A stretch of 7,829 nt of DNA from Oscillospiraceae bacterium (GTDB taxonomy: Bacteria > Bacillota > Clostridia > Oscillospirales > Ruminococcaceae), in the NCBI GenBank assembly GCA_028694405.1, contig JAQUTM010000104.1, forward strand, positions 1-7,829, given 5' to 3'. A program made the position numbers and the translations under genes. This document shows, piece after piece, positions 1-5,423 of the stretch. The notes below the pieces were generated by a model that made no database searches, had not been told where the DNA came from, and saw only the letters and a program-made list of their open reading frames with translations. The stretch's first letter is position 1; every line of letters starts with the position of its first letter.

Positions 1-595
1 AGCCCAAATAAACATTACCGAAAGTAAAGCGGGTTGCACCATTGATGGGGTCCATGCCGATACAGCCCATCAGCAAGCCGATACCCGCAGACATGATACC
101 TTTAAAAATGTTTCCTTTGGAGAGAGAAGCAACCAAAGTAATGGCGCAAAAGCATAGAGAAAAATACTCCCAAGGGCCTAGATGCAGCGCAAACTCGGCA
201 ATAATGGGAGACAGCACGGTGGCTAAAGCAACCGAGCCTACAGTACCGATAAAAGAAGCTGTCATACCGATGCCAAGTGCTTTACTTGCCTGGCCGTTTT
301 TTGTCATGGGAAAGCCGTCAAAGCAAGTTGCAATCGCAGAAGAAGACCCCGGAATACCAATAAGTACAGCCGAAATAAAGGTACCCGAAACGCCGCCAAT
401 CCAAATGGCAAGCAGCAAAATAAAAGACATTTCTGTAGAAAGACCAAAGGTTATTGGCAGCAAAAGTGCAATGCCAAGCGTAGCCGAAAGGCCGGGGATA
501 GCGCCAAATACGATGCCCAAACTTACCATTGCAAAAATCAAAAGCAAATTAAGCGGTTTGAGGCAGATTAAAAGCGCAGCAAGATATTCAGCCAT
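1..595 (-). CDS. tctA: Tripartite tricarboxylate transporter large membrane subunit TctA, N-terminal part (cut by window edge)
   Basis: This is the large polytopic membrane subunit of a TTT-type secondary transporter, which moves carboxylates or related small acids using an ion gradient and a dedicated binding protein. 198 codons are visible of a family length near 500; the rest lies beyond the left edge. Family signatures are present: GIVFGAIPGLSA (residues 27-38), IGIPGSSSAIAT (79-90), DGFPM (93-97) and MDPINGATRFTFG (181-193), with hydrophobic segments between them. The glycine motif before the PG loop reads WIGGVSG (65-71), where well-known members usually have YGGS, so it is a divergent branch. 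The start is fixed by TAAGGAGG, which overlaps the tctB stop codon and sits 8 nt before the ATG. This spacing suggests translational coupling to tctB. The substrate cannot be told from sequence. Confidence 0.93.
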   Translation of the reverse strand, partial: MAEYLAALLICLKPLNLLLIFAMVSLGIVFGAIPGLSATLGIALLLPITFGLSTEMSFILLLAIWIGGVSGTFISAVLIGIPGSSSAIATCFDGFPMTKNGQASKALGIGMTASFIGTVGSVALATVLSPIIAEFALHLGPWEYFSLCFCAITLVASLSKGNIFKGIMSAGIGLLMGCIGMDPINGATRFTFGNVYLG

Positions 596-608
596 TGATG
601 ATTCCTCC

Positions 609-1076
609 TTAACCGAATAGGGTGCCCATGGGCAGTTTTACCTGAAACCCAAACACAAACATACAATACAGCCCTGCTGTTACTAAAATAGAAATAATAA
701 TACCTGCCAAGGGCTTTACCTCGGTCTCACCTTTTAAATCGTGGATTAAGGCAAAGGTGGCAAATGGGGTAGTTAGGATAAAGCCCAAAAAGTTCATGGC
801 AACACCATAAACTACCAGCAACAAAAAGCTTTTGGTTACTTTTAACACACCGCCCTTAGGATAGTACGCCTTTTGCTCGATAGCGCGGTCTTTGTATCCT
901 TTGATAATCAAGGCAACCGAGCTTATTGCAATTAAAGTTAAAGCTACATAGGGCAGTAAGCGTGGCCCCGGCTCTAGCAATTTGGCAGGTTGTTTCACCT
1001 GCTGCGTCATATAAAGCATGAATGCGCAGCCCAACAGGCCTACAATGCCTGTAATGGTATCTCTGCGTATCTTCAT
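609..1076 (-). CDS. tctB: Tripartite tricarboxylate transporter small membrane subunit TctB
   Basis: This 155-residue protein has the size and layout of the small TctB membrane subunit, which partners TctA in the inner membrane. Four hydrophobic segments can be seen at about residues 8-24, 43-59, 83-105 and 121-145. The motif EPGPRLLPY (35-43) follows the first segment and matches the conserved glycine-proline stretch of the family. The sequence is otherwise poorly conserved, as is usual for TctB, so position between tctC and tctA is part of the evidence. An AAAGGAGG site lies about 6 nt before the ATG. The stop codon is 13 nt from the tctA start. TctB is required for transport in studied systems, though its exact role is unclear. 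Confidence 0.9.
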   Translation of the reverse strand: MKIRRDTITGIVGLLGCAFMLYMTQQVKQPAKLLEPGPRLLPYVALTLIAISSVALIIKGYKDRAIEQKAYYPKGGVLKVTKSFLLLVVYGVAMNFLGFILTTPFATFALIHDLKGETEVKPLAGIIISILVTAGLYCMFVFGFQVKLPMGTLFG

Positions 1077-1098
1077 TTAAAAACCTCCTTTATTGAGT

Positions 1099-1129
1099 AG
1101 AATGCCCCGGGGCAACCCCGAGACATTCT
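1099..1129 (-). other. Strong hairpin between tctC and tctB
   Basis: Fourteen bases (1099-1112) pair with 1116-1129 around a 3-base loop; in the minus-strand RNA two pairs are G-U and the core is GGGG/CCCC. No U-tract follows: the next bases lead into the tctB ribosome binding site. It is therefore unlikely to be an intrinsic terminator. A likely role is protecting the tctC message from 3' decay or lowering expression of tctB and tctA relative to the binding protein. The pairing is seen directly; the role is inferred. Confidence 0.7.
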
Positions 1130-1145
1130 TTCTCTTGGATACACT

Positions 1146-1172
1146 GGCAAACAAAACAAGTTTTGTTTAGCC
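1146..1172 (-). other. Second inverted repeat, spanning the tctC stop codon
   Basis: AAACAAAAC (1149-1157) and GTTTTGTTT (1160-1168) are perfect inverted repeats, extended by GGC/GCC (1146-1148 with 1170-1172) across one bulged base. The tctC TAA codon at 1167-1169 lies inside one arm. Together with the GC-rich hairpin just downstream in the transcript, it makes two stem-loops in a row at the 3' end of the tctC message. The 2-base loop would open to at least 4 bases in RNA, so the real stem is a little shorter. Confidence 0.55.
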
Positions 1173-2237
1173 TTGTACGTACATATCTAAGTTTTTAGCA
1201 ATTTCAACAGCTTGTTTGAACTCTGCCTCTTGAACAGCTTTAGAGTCCTCTAAGTTGTACCAACCGGGAACATTGCCAATACCGGAAATGCCTTTGTTTA
1301 CGGTTTCATCTTCAACAACAGCCTGCATAGCAGCATTCATGTTTTTAACCATTGTCTCGTCCATACCGGCCGGTCCAAGCAGGTAGTGGTGAACCATCAT
1401 ATAGCAATCTTTGTAACCTTGCTCTTGCAAAGTTTTGTAGTTGTCGGGCAGCTCTGTTGGATATTGAGAAATTACAACGCCGTCAGAGGAAACAGTACCG
1501 ATAACTTTTAATTTGCCGGCTTTTTCGTACTCTTGTGCGTTACCTACGCCTACTACGCCGATGTCAATAAAGCCGCCTGCAAGGTTTGTTAAACGGTCAG
1601 ACTCAGAAGCACACTCAACTTTGTTCAGCTCAATGCCGGTAGCTTGTGTCAACATGCCAAACAAGAAAGTGTTAGCGCCGGCAGCAGGCATACCTGCGTT
1701 TAATTCGCCGGGATGTGCTTTTGCATATTCTACAAAGCCTGCAAAATCATCGTAAGGAGCGTTAGCAGGTACAGCCAAAGTGGAGAAGCCGTTGTCCTGC
1801 AAAGCAGCAATCAAAGTAAAGTCCTCTAGGGGATTAACCTCGGCATTGCCGGTTATGTACTGAATGTTCAAAGCAGAAGTTGCAATGGTCAATGTGCAGC
1901 CGTCCGGCTTTGCAACAGCAACAGTTTGATGTCCAACGGTGTTGGAATCATAGTTTGTAACAGTTGTTTTCAAACCATAAATACGGTTCAAGCCCTCGCT
2001 GTAGTAACGAATACCTAAGTCAGAACCGCCGCCTGCTTTACCTGGTACCACTAAGGTGATTGTCTCTTTTGTGGGGAAACCAATGTCGGTTTCAACGGTT
2101 TCGGTGCTGCTAGCAGCAGTAGAAGCAGCTGTGGAAGAAGCAGTGCTGGAAGCAGCGCTGCCACATGCTGTCATGTTCATCATCAATGCTACGGCAACCG
2201 CTACCATCAACATTTTGCGAAAATTGATTTTTTTCAT
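1167..2237 (-). CDS. tctC: TTT transporter extracytoplasmic substrate-binding lipoprotein TctC
   Basis: This 356-residue protein belongs to the TctC (Bug) family of binding proteins, which capture small carboxylates or similar solutes outside the cell and hand them to TctA/TctB. Residues 1-24 form a lipoprotein signal peptide (basic MKKINFRK, hydrophobic core, lipobox MTAC with Cys25), followed by a Ser/Ala/Thr-rich linker to about residue 47. The mature domain shows ITLVVPGKAGGGSD near residues 60-73 and a KPDG turn, both placed as in the family ligand-binding loops. The start at 2237 is chosen over the in-frame ATG at 2261 because AAAGGAGAGAG sits just before it and the signal peptide then begins normally. 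Lipid anchoring suits a Gram-positive cell. The ligand is unknown. Confidence 0.94.
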   Translation of the reverse strand: MKKINFRKMLMVAVAVALMMNMTACGSAASSTASSTAASTAASSTETVETDIGFPTKETITLVVPGKAGGGSDLGIRYYSEGLNRIYGLKTTVTNYDSNTVGHQTVAVAKPDGCTLTIATSALNIQYITGNAEVNPLEDFTLIAALQDNGFSTLAVPANAPYDDFAGFVEYAKAHPGELNAGMPAAGANTFLFGMLTQATGIELNKVECASESDRLTNLAGGFIDIGVVGVGNAQEYEKAGKLKVIGTVSSDGVVISQYPTELPDNYKTLQEQGYKDCYMMVHHYLLGPAGMDETMVKNMNAAMQAVVEDETVNKGISGIGNVPGWYNLEDSKAVQEAEFKQAVEIAKNLDMYVQG

Positions 2238-2257
2238 GTTTCTCTCTCCTTTTATAC

Positions 2258-2312
2258 CCAAAGGGGTGCGTACCCTTTGGAATGATTGCGTAAGAGGTGT
2301 AGGCCACCTCTT
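2258..2312 (-). promoter_or_regulatory. Structured 5' leader of the tct operon (two hairpins with an alternative fold)
   Basis: In the minus-strand transcript, the first hairpin pairs 2305-2312 with 2292-2299 (AAGAGGTG/CACCTCTT, 5-base loop). The second pairs 2273-2280 with 2258-2265 (CCAAAGGG/CCCTTTGG, 7-base loop). A competing fold exists: bases around 2304-2316 (TACCAAAGAGGTG) can pair with bases around 2254-2267 (CACCCCTTTGGGTA), giving about 12 pairs with one bulge and one mismatch. No U-tract follows, and the ribosome binding site lies a few bases downstream. It matches no riboswitch class that I recognise. Confidence 0.5.
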
Positions 2313-2324
2313 TGGTACAGCCTA

Positions 2325-2353
2325 AGTATAACGGTGGAAGCCTTTGTTGGCAA
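2325..2353 (-). promoter_or_regulatory. Predicted sigma-A type promoter of the tctC-tctB-tctA operon
   Basis: On the minus strand, TTGCCA (2348-2353) and TATACT (2325-2330) are separated by exactly 17 bp. This is a close match to the housekeeping consensus. Transcription should begin near 2318, giving a leader of about 80 nt before the tctC ATG. An inverted repeat GTTT-TAC-AAAC (2361-2371) lies just upstream of the -35 box. Confidence 0.7.
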
Positions 2354-2412
2354 TCTCCAAGTTTTACAAACTAGCCCTTTTACTTTTGTGTTTTTGATTA
2401 ACCTTTCAACTA

Positions 2413-2441
2413 TTGAAATTTAAGTTTCTTTCCTATGTAAT
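2413..2441 (+). promoter_or_regulatory. Possible plus-strand promoter
   Basis: TTGAAA (2413-2418) and TGTAAT (2436-2441) are 17 bp apart, each one base from consensus. It would drive transcription from about 2448 toward the hairpin at 2648-2677 and the HEAT-repeat gene. The region is very AT-rich, so a chance match is quite possible. Confidence 0.35.
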
Positions 2442-2640
2442 TTATATTTCATATTTGCAGCAAAAAAGAAAATATTTTATTTTTTAAGTATTTAAAATAT
2501 CATTTTCTAATTTATCTTATCATTTTATAAACGTTCTTGCATATCTGTTTAAGCACCCCTAACCCTTAATTTTCAAAATACATGCATATCGCTTTTTTAA
2601 TAACCCTATAGCTGTTTTTTCTCTTCTTATATGTGCTAAT

Positions 2641-2690
2641 AAAAAAAGCCATGTAACCAACAAAGGTTATACATGACTTTTCTTTTATTT
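2641..2690 (+). terminator. Terminator-like hairpin upstream of the HEAT-repeat gene
   Basis: AAGCCATGTAACC pairs with GGTTATACATGACTT (2648-2679) around the loop AACAAA. The stem has about 12 pairs with one mismatch and a 2-base bulge. An A-run precedes it and a T-rich tract (TTTTCTTTTATTTT) follows, so it could terminate in either direction. No annotated gene ends here: the tct operon starts on the far side and the HEAT-repeat gene begins 60 nt downstream. Its layout resembles the cutC terminator. Confidence 0.55.
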
Positions 2691-2741
2691 TGTATTAAAA
2701 TCAACCTATACCAAATAACAAAATTTTTCAGGAGACCTATT

Positions 2742-3188
2742 ATGACTGAAATTTCAAAACTTGTGAAAGGTTTATTTAACGCTGATAACAGCCTTGCTTT
2801 GCAATGTGCAAACCGGTTGAAAGATACAAGTCTCACTTGTTCGCAGGTATACCCTTTTTTCGACACATTTATTGATATGCTGCAAAGTGCTAACACTTAT
2901 GTCCGCATACGCGGTATTATGCTGTTAGCCGCCAACGCACAGTGGGACAATGCTTGCAAATTAGACACTGCTCTTCCCTTGCTTTTAAACCTTATAACCG
3001 ACGATAAACCTATTGTAGCACGTCAATGCATTCAAGCCTTGCCCGCCGTTGTACAGCACAAACCTCTTTTGAAAGCAAAAATTGTAAATGCACTGCGCCA
3101 TGCCGATATTAAAAAATACAAAGACAGTATGCAGCCTTTAATAGCAAAAGATATACAAACCGCCTTAACACAGATAGAAAAACTTTAA
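2742..3188 (+). CDS. Small HEAT-repeat protein (of the type often annotated 'SufBD protein')
   Basis: This 148-residue soluble protein is almost entirely helical and shows HEAT-like helix pairs: VRIRGIMLLAANAQWD (about residues 53-68), a pair around LPLLLNLITDDKPIVARQCIQALP (about 78-101), and LKAKIVNALRHADIKKY near 110-126. From memory, similar proteins of about 150 residues are common in Clostridia and often carry the name 'SufBD protein', but nothing here resembles the SufB/SufD beta-helix, so an iron-sulfur role is not supported. HEAT repeats usually bind proteins or nucleic acids; the partner is unknown. ATG at 2742 is chosen because CAGGAG lies 7 nt upstream; an in-frame ATG at 2673 has no such site and lies inside the hairpin. 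It is the only plus-strand gene, with no partner gene beside it. Confidence 0.85.
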   Translation: MTEISKLVKGLFNADNSLALQCANRLKDTSLTCSQVYPFFDTFIDMLQSANTYVRIRGIMLLAANAQWDNACKLDTALPLLLNLITDDKPIVARQCIQALPAVVQHKPLLKAKIVNALRHADIKKYKDSMQPLIAKDIQTALTQIEKL

Positions 3189-3255
3189 GGGGCTATATCG
3201 CTTTTTTCCTGCAAATACCGCCTTTTTACTTTTTAAAACACTAAAATAGATTTAC

Positions 3256-4116
3256 TCAAATTCTATCGGCAAACAAGGCAGGATTTAAACCATACATTTG
3301 TACAATTTCAATTTTATTGCTGCTCAAAATATCATATGGTGTTACCAGTCTGCCTGCGTCGCTATCTAAATCAATCCCAAAATAATTCCATGCATACCAC
3401 GCCAAATAAGCGCACTGCGTTCCAAAGGTGTCACTATCTGCGGGCCTGCTTTTTAAGCCAAAAAGTCCCGCTGTCATTTTATAGGGCACATCATATAAAA
3501 CAGCCTTTGAAAATTCTGTAACGGCGCGCTTTTGTTGCAGCGTGGTATTTTTTACACGCACTACCACATAATTTTCGTATTTTCTCCACTCATCAGCCTG
3601 AGAATAATTGGAATTTTCTCCTATCACCCTACTTTGCAAAACAGTATCCTCATCTACCGCAATAGCGGCGTGACCGTGGGTCCACCCCAAAGAATGGGTT
3701 GCCAGCGCAATTAAAATGTCGCCCTCTTGCAGGCTTACTATTGGCGGTCCCTCTACCCTTTGGTTGTTTTCATCTACTAAAATGTCCTCTTTTACAAACC
3801 ACCCATACAGCGAAGTGCACTGCCTGTGATACTGTGCAAAAAACATTTTTTGATATTCTAAAATTTCTTGTTTGCCGCTTTCCCCTTGGGCACGCAAGGT
3901 TTTTACGGCGCTGCTTCCCACCCCTGTTTGGCTAAAAATAAAAGCGTAGTCCTCTTTATCCAAAATTTCTTTTTTTAAAACCGTCTGTAGATTTTTTGCC
4001 GTTCCGCGTTCAAAATCCCTTCCCCAATGTGCACCCCATGTTTGTGCAATATATAATAAACTTACAAGTGCTAAACCGATGCATAAAAGTGTAATTAACA
4101 GTTTTTTTCTTTTCAC
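3256..4116 (-). CDS. Membrane-anchored YiiX-like permuted NlpC/P60 family protein
   Basis: This 286-residue protein starts with a basic stretch and one hydrophobic segment (about residues 6-24), so the rest should lie outside the membrane, anchored or secreted. Residues about 128-245 fit the circularly permuted papain-like fold (YiiX/YaeF-like branch of NlpC/P60): LQEGDILIAL (129-138), then THGHAAIAV with the likely catalytic His149, and only later TQCAYLAWYAW with the likely nucleophile Cys235. His before Cys is the mark of the permuted group. Family members are thought to be amidases, peptidases or acyl-bond enzymes acting on wall or lipid substrates; the substrate here is unknown. The start is GTG at 4116, with GGAG 5 nt upstream. 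Residues 25-127 match nothing I know. It converges on the HEAT-repeat gene. Confidence 0.8.
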   Translation of the reverse strand: MKRKKLLITLLCIGLALVSLLYIAQTWGAHWGRDFERGTAKNLQTVLKKEILDKEDYAFIFSQTGVGSSAVKTLRAQGESGKQEILEYQKMFFAQYHRQCTSLYGWFVKEDILVDENNQRVEGPPIVSLQEGDILIALATHSLGWTHGHAAIAVDEDTVLQSRVIGENSNYSQADEWRKYENYVVVRVKNTTLQQKRAVTEFSKAVLYDVPYKMTAGLFGLKSRPADSDTFGTQCAYLAWYAWNYFGIDLDSDAGRLVTPYDILSSNKIEIVQMYGLNPALFADRI

Positions 4117-4190
4117 CGTCGCTCCGTCCTTTGGAACAAATTTATTTTTGATTGGTTTCTGTTAATTTACTGTTTGTTTTATTTTTAAAA

Positions 4191-4218
4191 ATATTACTTT
4201 AATTTGCTTTCTGTCCAA
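4191..4218 (-). promoter_or_regulatory. Weak candidate promoter for the YiiX-like gene
   Basis: On the minus strand, TTGGAC (4213-4218) and TAATAT (4191-4196) are 16 bp apart. The -35 box is poor. A promoter is expected in this interval because the cutC terminator separates the two genes, but the exact site is uncertain. Confidence 0.25.
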
Positions 4219-4267
4219 ATGCTAAAACTATCTTTCCCGTTTATCCTATTCATATATGTATAGAAAT

Positions 4268-4303
4268 AAAAAAGCCATATCCTTTGTGGGATACGGCTTT
4301 TTG
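4268..4303 (-). terminator. Bidirectional intrinsic terminator after cutC
   Basis: GCCATATCC (4274-4282) pairs with GGATACGGC (4289-4297) with one A-C mismatch and a 6-base loop. It is flanked by an A-run on one side and a T-run on the other. In the minus direction it lies 8 nt past the cutC stop and is followed by a U-tract, so it should end the long polysaccharide/cutC transcript. The same structure could stop transcription from the other side. Confidence 0.85.
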
Positions 4304-4305
4304 TT

Positions 4306-5061
4306 TTATTTTATTGTTTTCAATGCATGTATAACCGCTTGCACGGTATCTTCCTTTACGGCTACATATGCGGCATTTTCAGGCAGCTTTTCTGCGCCAA
4401 ATGCCATGTCCGGCCTTCGCAAGGCGCTCCAGTCTTGCAAGCAGCCCGTGCCCCCAAAGTGTACCTGGGTTACTGCTGTCTGTTCTATCAGTTGCTTTAC
4501 ATTACAAGCGCGCACACCGCCACCTGCCAGTACCTGCATACGGCCGTTAAAAGCTTTTTGCAAATTTGCAATCATCGATGCCCCTTCCAGCGCATTCTGT
4601 TTGCAACCACTGGTCAAAATGCGCGTAACACCCATTTTGCAAAGCTGCTCTGCCGTTTCCATGGGATTTGCACAAATGTCAAATGCTCGGTGAAATACTG
4701 TTTCCTTCTGGTCTGCCATTTGCACAAAATGTCGCACCCGACGTTCATCTATTTGACCGTCACTGTTTAAAAAGCCAAATACAATTCCGTCTGCACCTGC
4801 CTCCAGCATCAGCTCTGCATCACGGCACATTACCGCATAATCCTCGGTGCTGTAACAAAAGCCAGACATACGCGGCCGTATAATAGCCATAACGGGAATA
4901 TCTACCTGCTGTTTTACAAGCTGTAAAAGCCCCAAAGAGGGTGTTAACCCGCCCAAGGAATGAGCACTTACAAGTTCTATCCTGTCTGCACCGCAGCGCT
5001 GCGCGCACAAAGCATCTTCCAAACTGGCACAGCATACCTCTGCAAGTATTTTATGGCACAT
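4306..5061 (-). CDS. cutC: CutC family protein (copper homeostasis annotation)
   Basis: A full-length CutC-family TIM-barrel protein of 251 residues, expected in the cytoplasm. Family motifs in order: GGLTPS (37-42), IIRPRMSGF (60-68), DGIVFGFL (91-98), FHRAFD (123-128), RILTSG (147-152), AGGGV (199-203) and HFGGTG (221-226). It has 12 cysteines, a high count. CutC is traditionally linked to copper tolerance, and human CutC binds Cu(I). In E. coli, however, the copper phenotype was traced to the small RNA MicL, which is made from the 3' part of the gene, so the protein's function is unsettled. CAGGAG lies 9 nt before the ATG. The gene starts 14 nt after the small membrane-protein gene, suggesting shared transcription. 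No other copper gene is nearby. Confidence 0.93.
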   Translation of the reverse strand: MCHKILAEVCCASLEDALCAQRCGADRIELVSAHSLGGLTPSLGLLQLVKQQVDIPVMAIIRPRMSGFCYSTEDYAVMCRDAELMLEAGADGIVFGFLNSDGQIDERRVRHFVQMADQKETVFHRAFDICANPMETAEQLCKMGVTRILTSGCKQNALEGASMIANLQKAFNGRMQVLAGGGVRACNVKQLIEQTAVTQVHFGGTGCLQDWSALRRPDMAFGAEKLPENAAYVAVKEDTVQAVIHALKTIK

Positions 5062-5075
5062 TACTATTCTCCTGT

Positions 5076-5405
5076 TTAACTTTGGCAGCCCAAATCGTCC
5101 CAGTTCTGAAAATCCTCCGGACTGGCAATGCGCGTGGGGTCCACCTTTGATTCTACAGGATTAACCCATGCAGCTCCCTGTGCAGTTTGCGGTGTAGGTG
5201 CCTGTGTCTCGGGTTCCGGTACAAAAACCGTTTCTTCAACGCCCCAGTCCTCTTTTATATTTTCGGGCATCTCACCTGACTGAGGTGCCTCTACTTCTAT
5301 TATTTCTTCTTCCTGTGCCTCTGTTTGTACTTTTTTCAATACAGCCACTGCCGCTGCTGCACCTGCTGCTAATGCTGCTATACCTAACAAATGTTTAAAA
5401 CCCAT
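5076..5405 (-). CDS. Small membrane-anchored acidic protein of unknown function
   Basis: I do not recognise a named family. The 109-residue product has one short Ala-rich hydrophobic segment (about residues 6-24) followed by a basic LKK. An acidic, Pro/Glu/Thr-rich and probably disordered region follows (about 30-85). The C-terminus is less biased: DPTRIASPEDFQNWDD, ending in GCQS. The acidic stretch suggests a tail on one side of the membrane. ATG at 5405 is preferred to the in-frame ATG at 5423, because AAGGAG lies 9 nt before 5405 and nothing suitable precedes 5423. It sits 18 nt after the EpsG-like gene and 14 nt before cutC, so it is probably cotranscribed with both. A role in polysaccharide export or the cell envelope is only a guess from position. 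Confidence 0.75.
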   Translation of the reverse strand: MGFKHLLGIAALAAGAAAAVAVLKKVQTEAQEEEIIEVEAPQSGEMPENIKEDWGVEETVFVPEPETQAPTPQTAQGAAWVNPVESKVDPTRIASPEDFQNWDDLGCQS

Positions 5406-5423
5406 TGTTCTACTCTCCTTCAT

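Larger units (their letters stand above)
2354..2741. other. AT-rich intergenic region without a gene
   Basis: This stretch separates the divergent tct operon and the plus-strand HEAT-repeat gene. No reading frame here has a ribosome binding site or recognisable protein. It holds a perfect inverted repeat TTTCAA-CTA-TTGAAA (2404-2418), a possible plus-strand promoter (2413-2441), two imperfect 20-nt direct repeats starting TATCATTTT (2498 and 2518, about 15 of 20 identical), and a terminator-like hairpin (2648-2677). The low complexity means some of these will be chance. Confidence 0.7.

Noticed and set aside
42..620. Plus-strand 192-residue open frame
   Set aside because: It lies antisense to tctA, whose motifs and ribosome binding site are clear; the translated product has no recognisable fold and ends past the tctA start.
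2110..2307. Minus-strand 65-residue frame starting in the tctC leader, as a possible leader peptide
   Set aside because: The start would be GTG inside the first hairpin without a ribosome binding site, and most of the frame overlaps tctC out of frame.
2472..2537. AT-only inverted repeat (2472-2479 with 2493-2500) and imperfect 20-nt direct repeats (2498-2537)
   Set aside because: Low-complexity AT-rich DNA gives such repeats by chance; two copies with about 15 of 20 matches do not make an iteron or CRISPR array.
2636..2896. Minus-strand 86-residue frame across the orphan hairpin
   Set aside because: It is antisense to the HEAT-repeat gene, has no ribosome binding site, and its end falls in the hairpin only by coincidence.
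3247..3267. ATAGA...TCTAT inverted repeat at the stop of the YiiX-like gene as a terminator
   Set aside because: The stem is almost all A-T with a bulge and overlaps the stop codon; it is too weak to call between these convergent genes.
4256..5150. Several plus-strand frames of 60-147 residues
   Set aside because: All are shadows of cutC and the small acidic protein gene; they are rich in Cys, Leu and Pro from antisense reading and lack ribosome binding sites.
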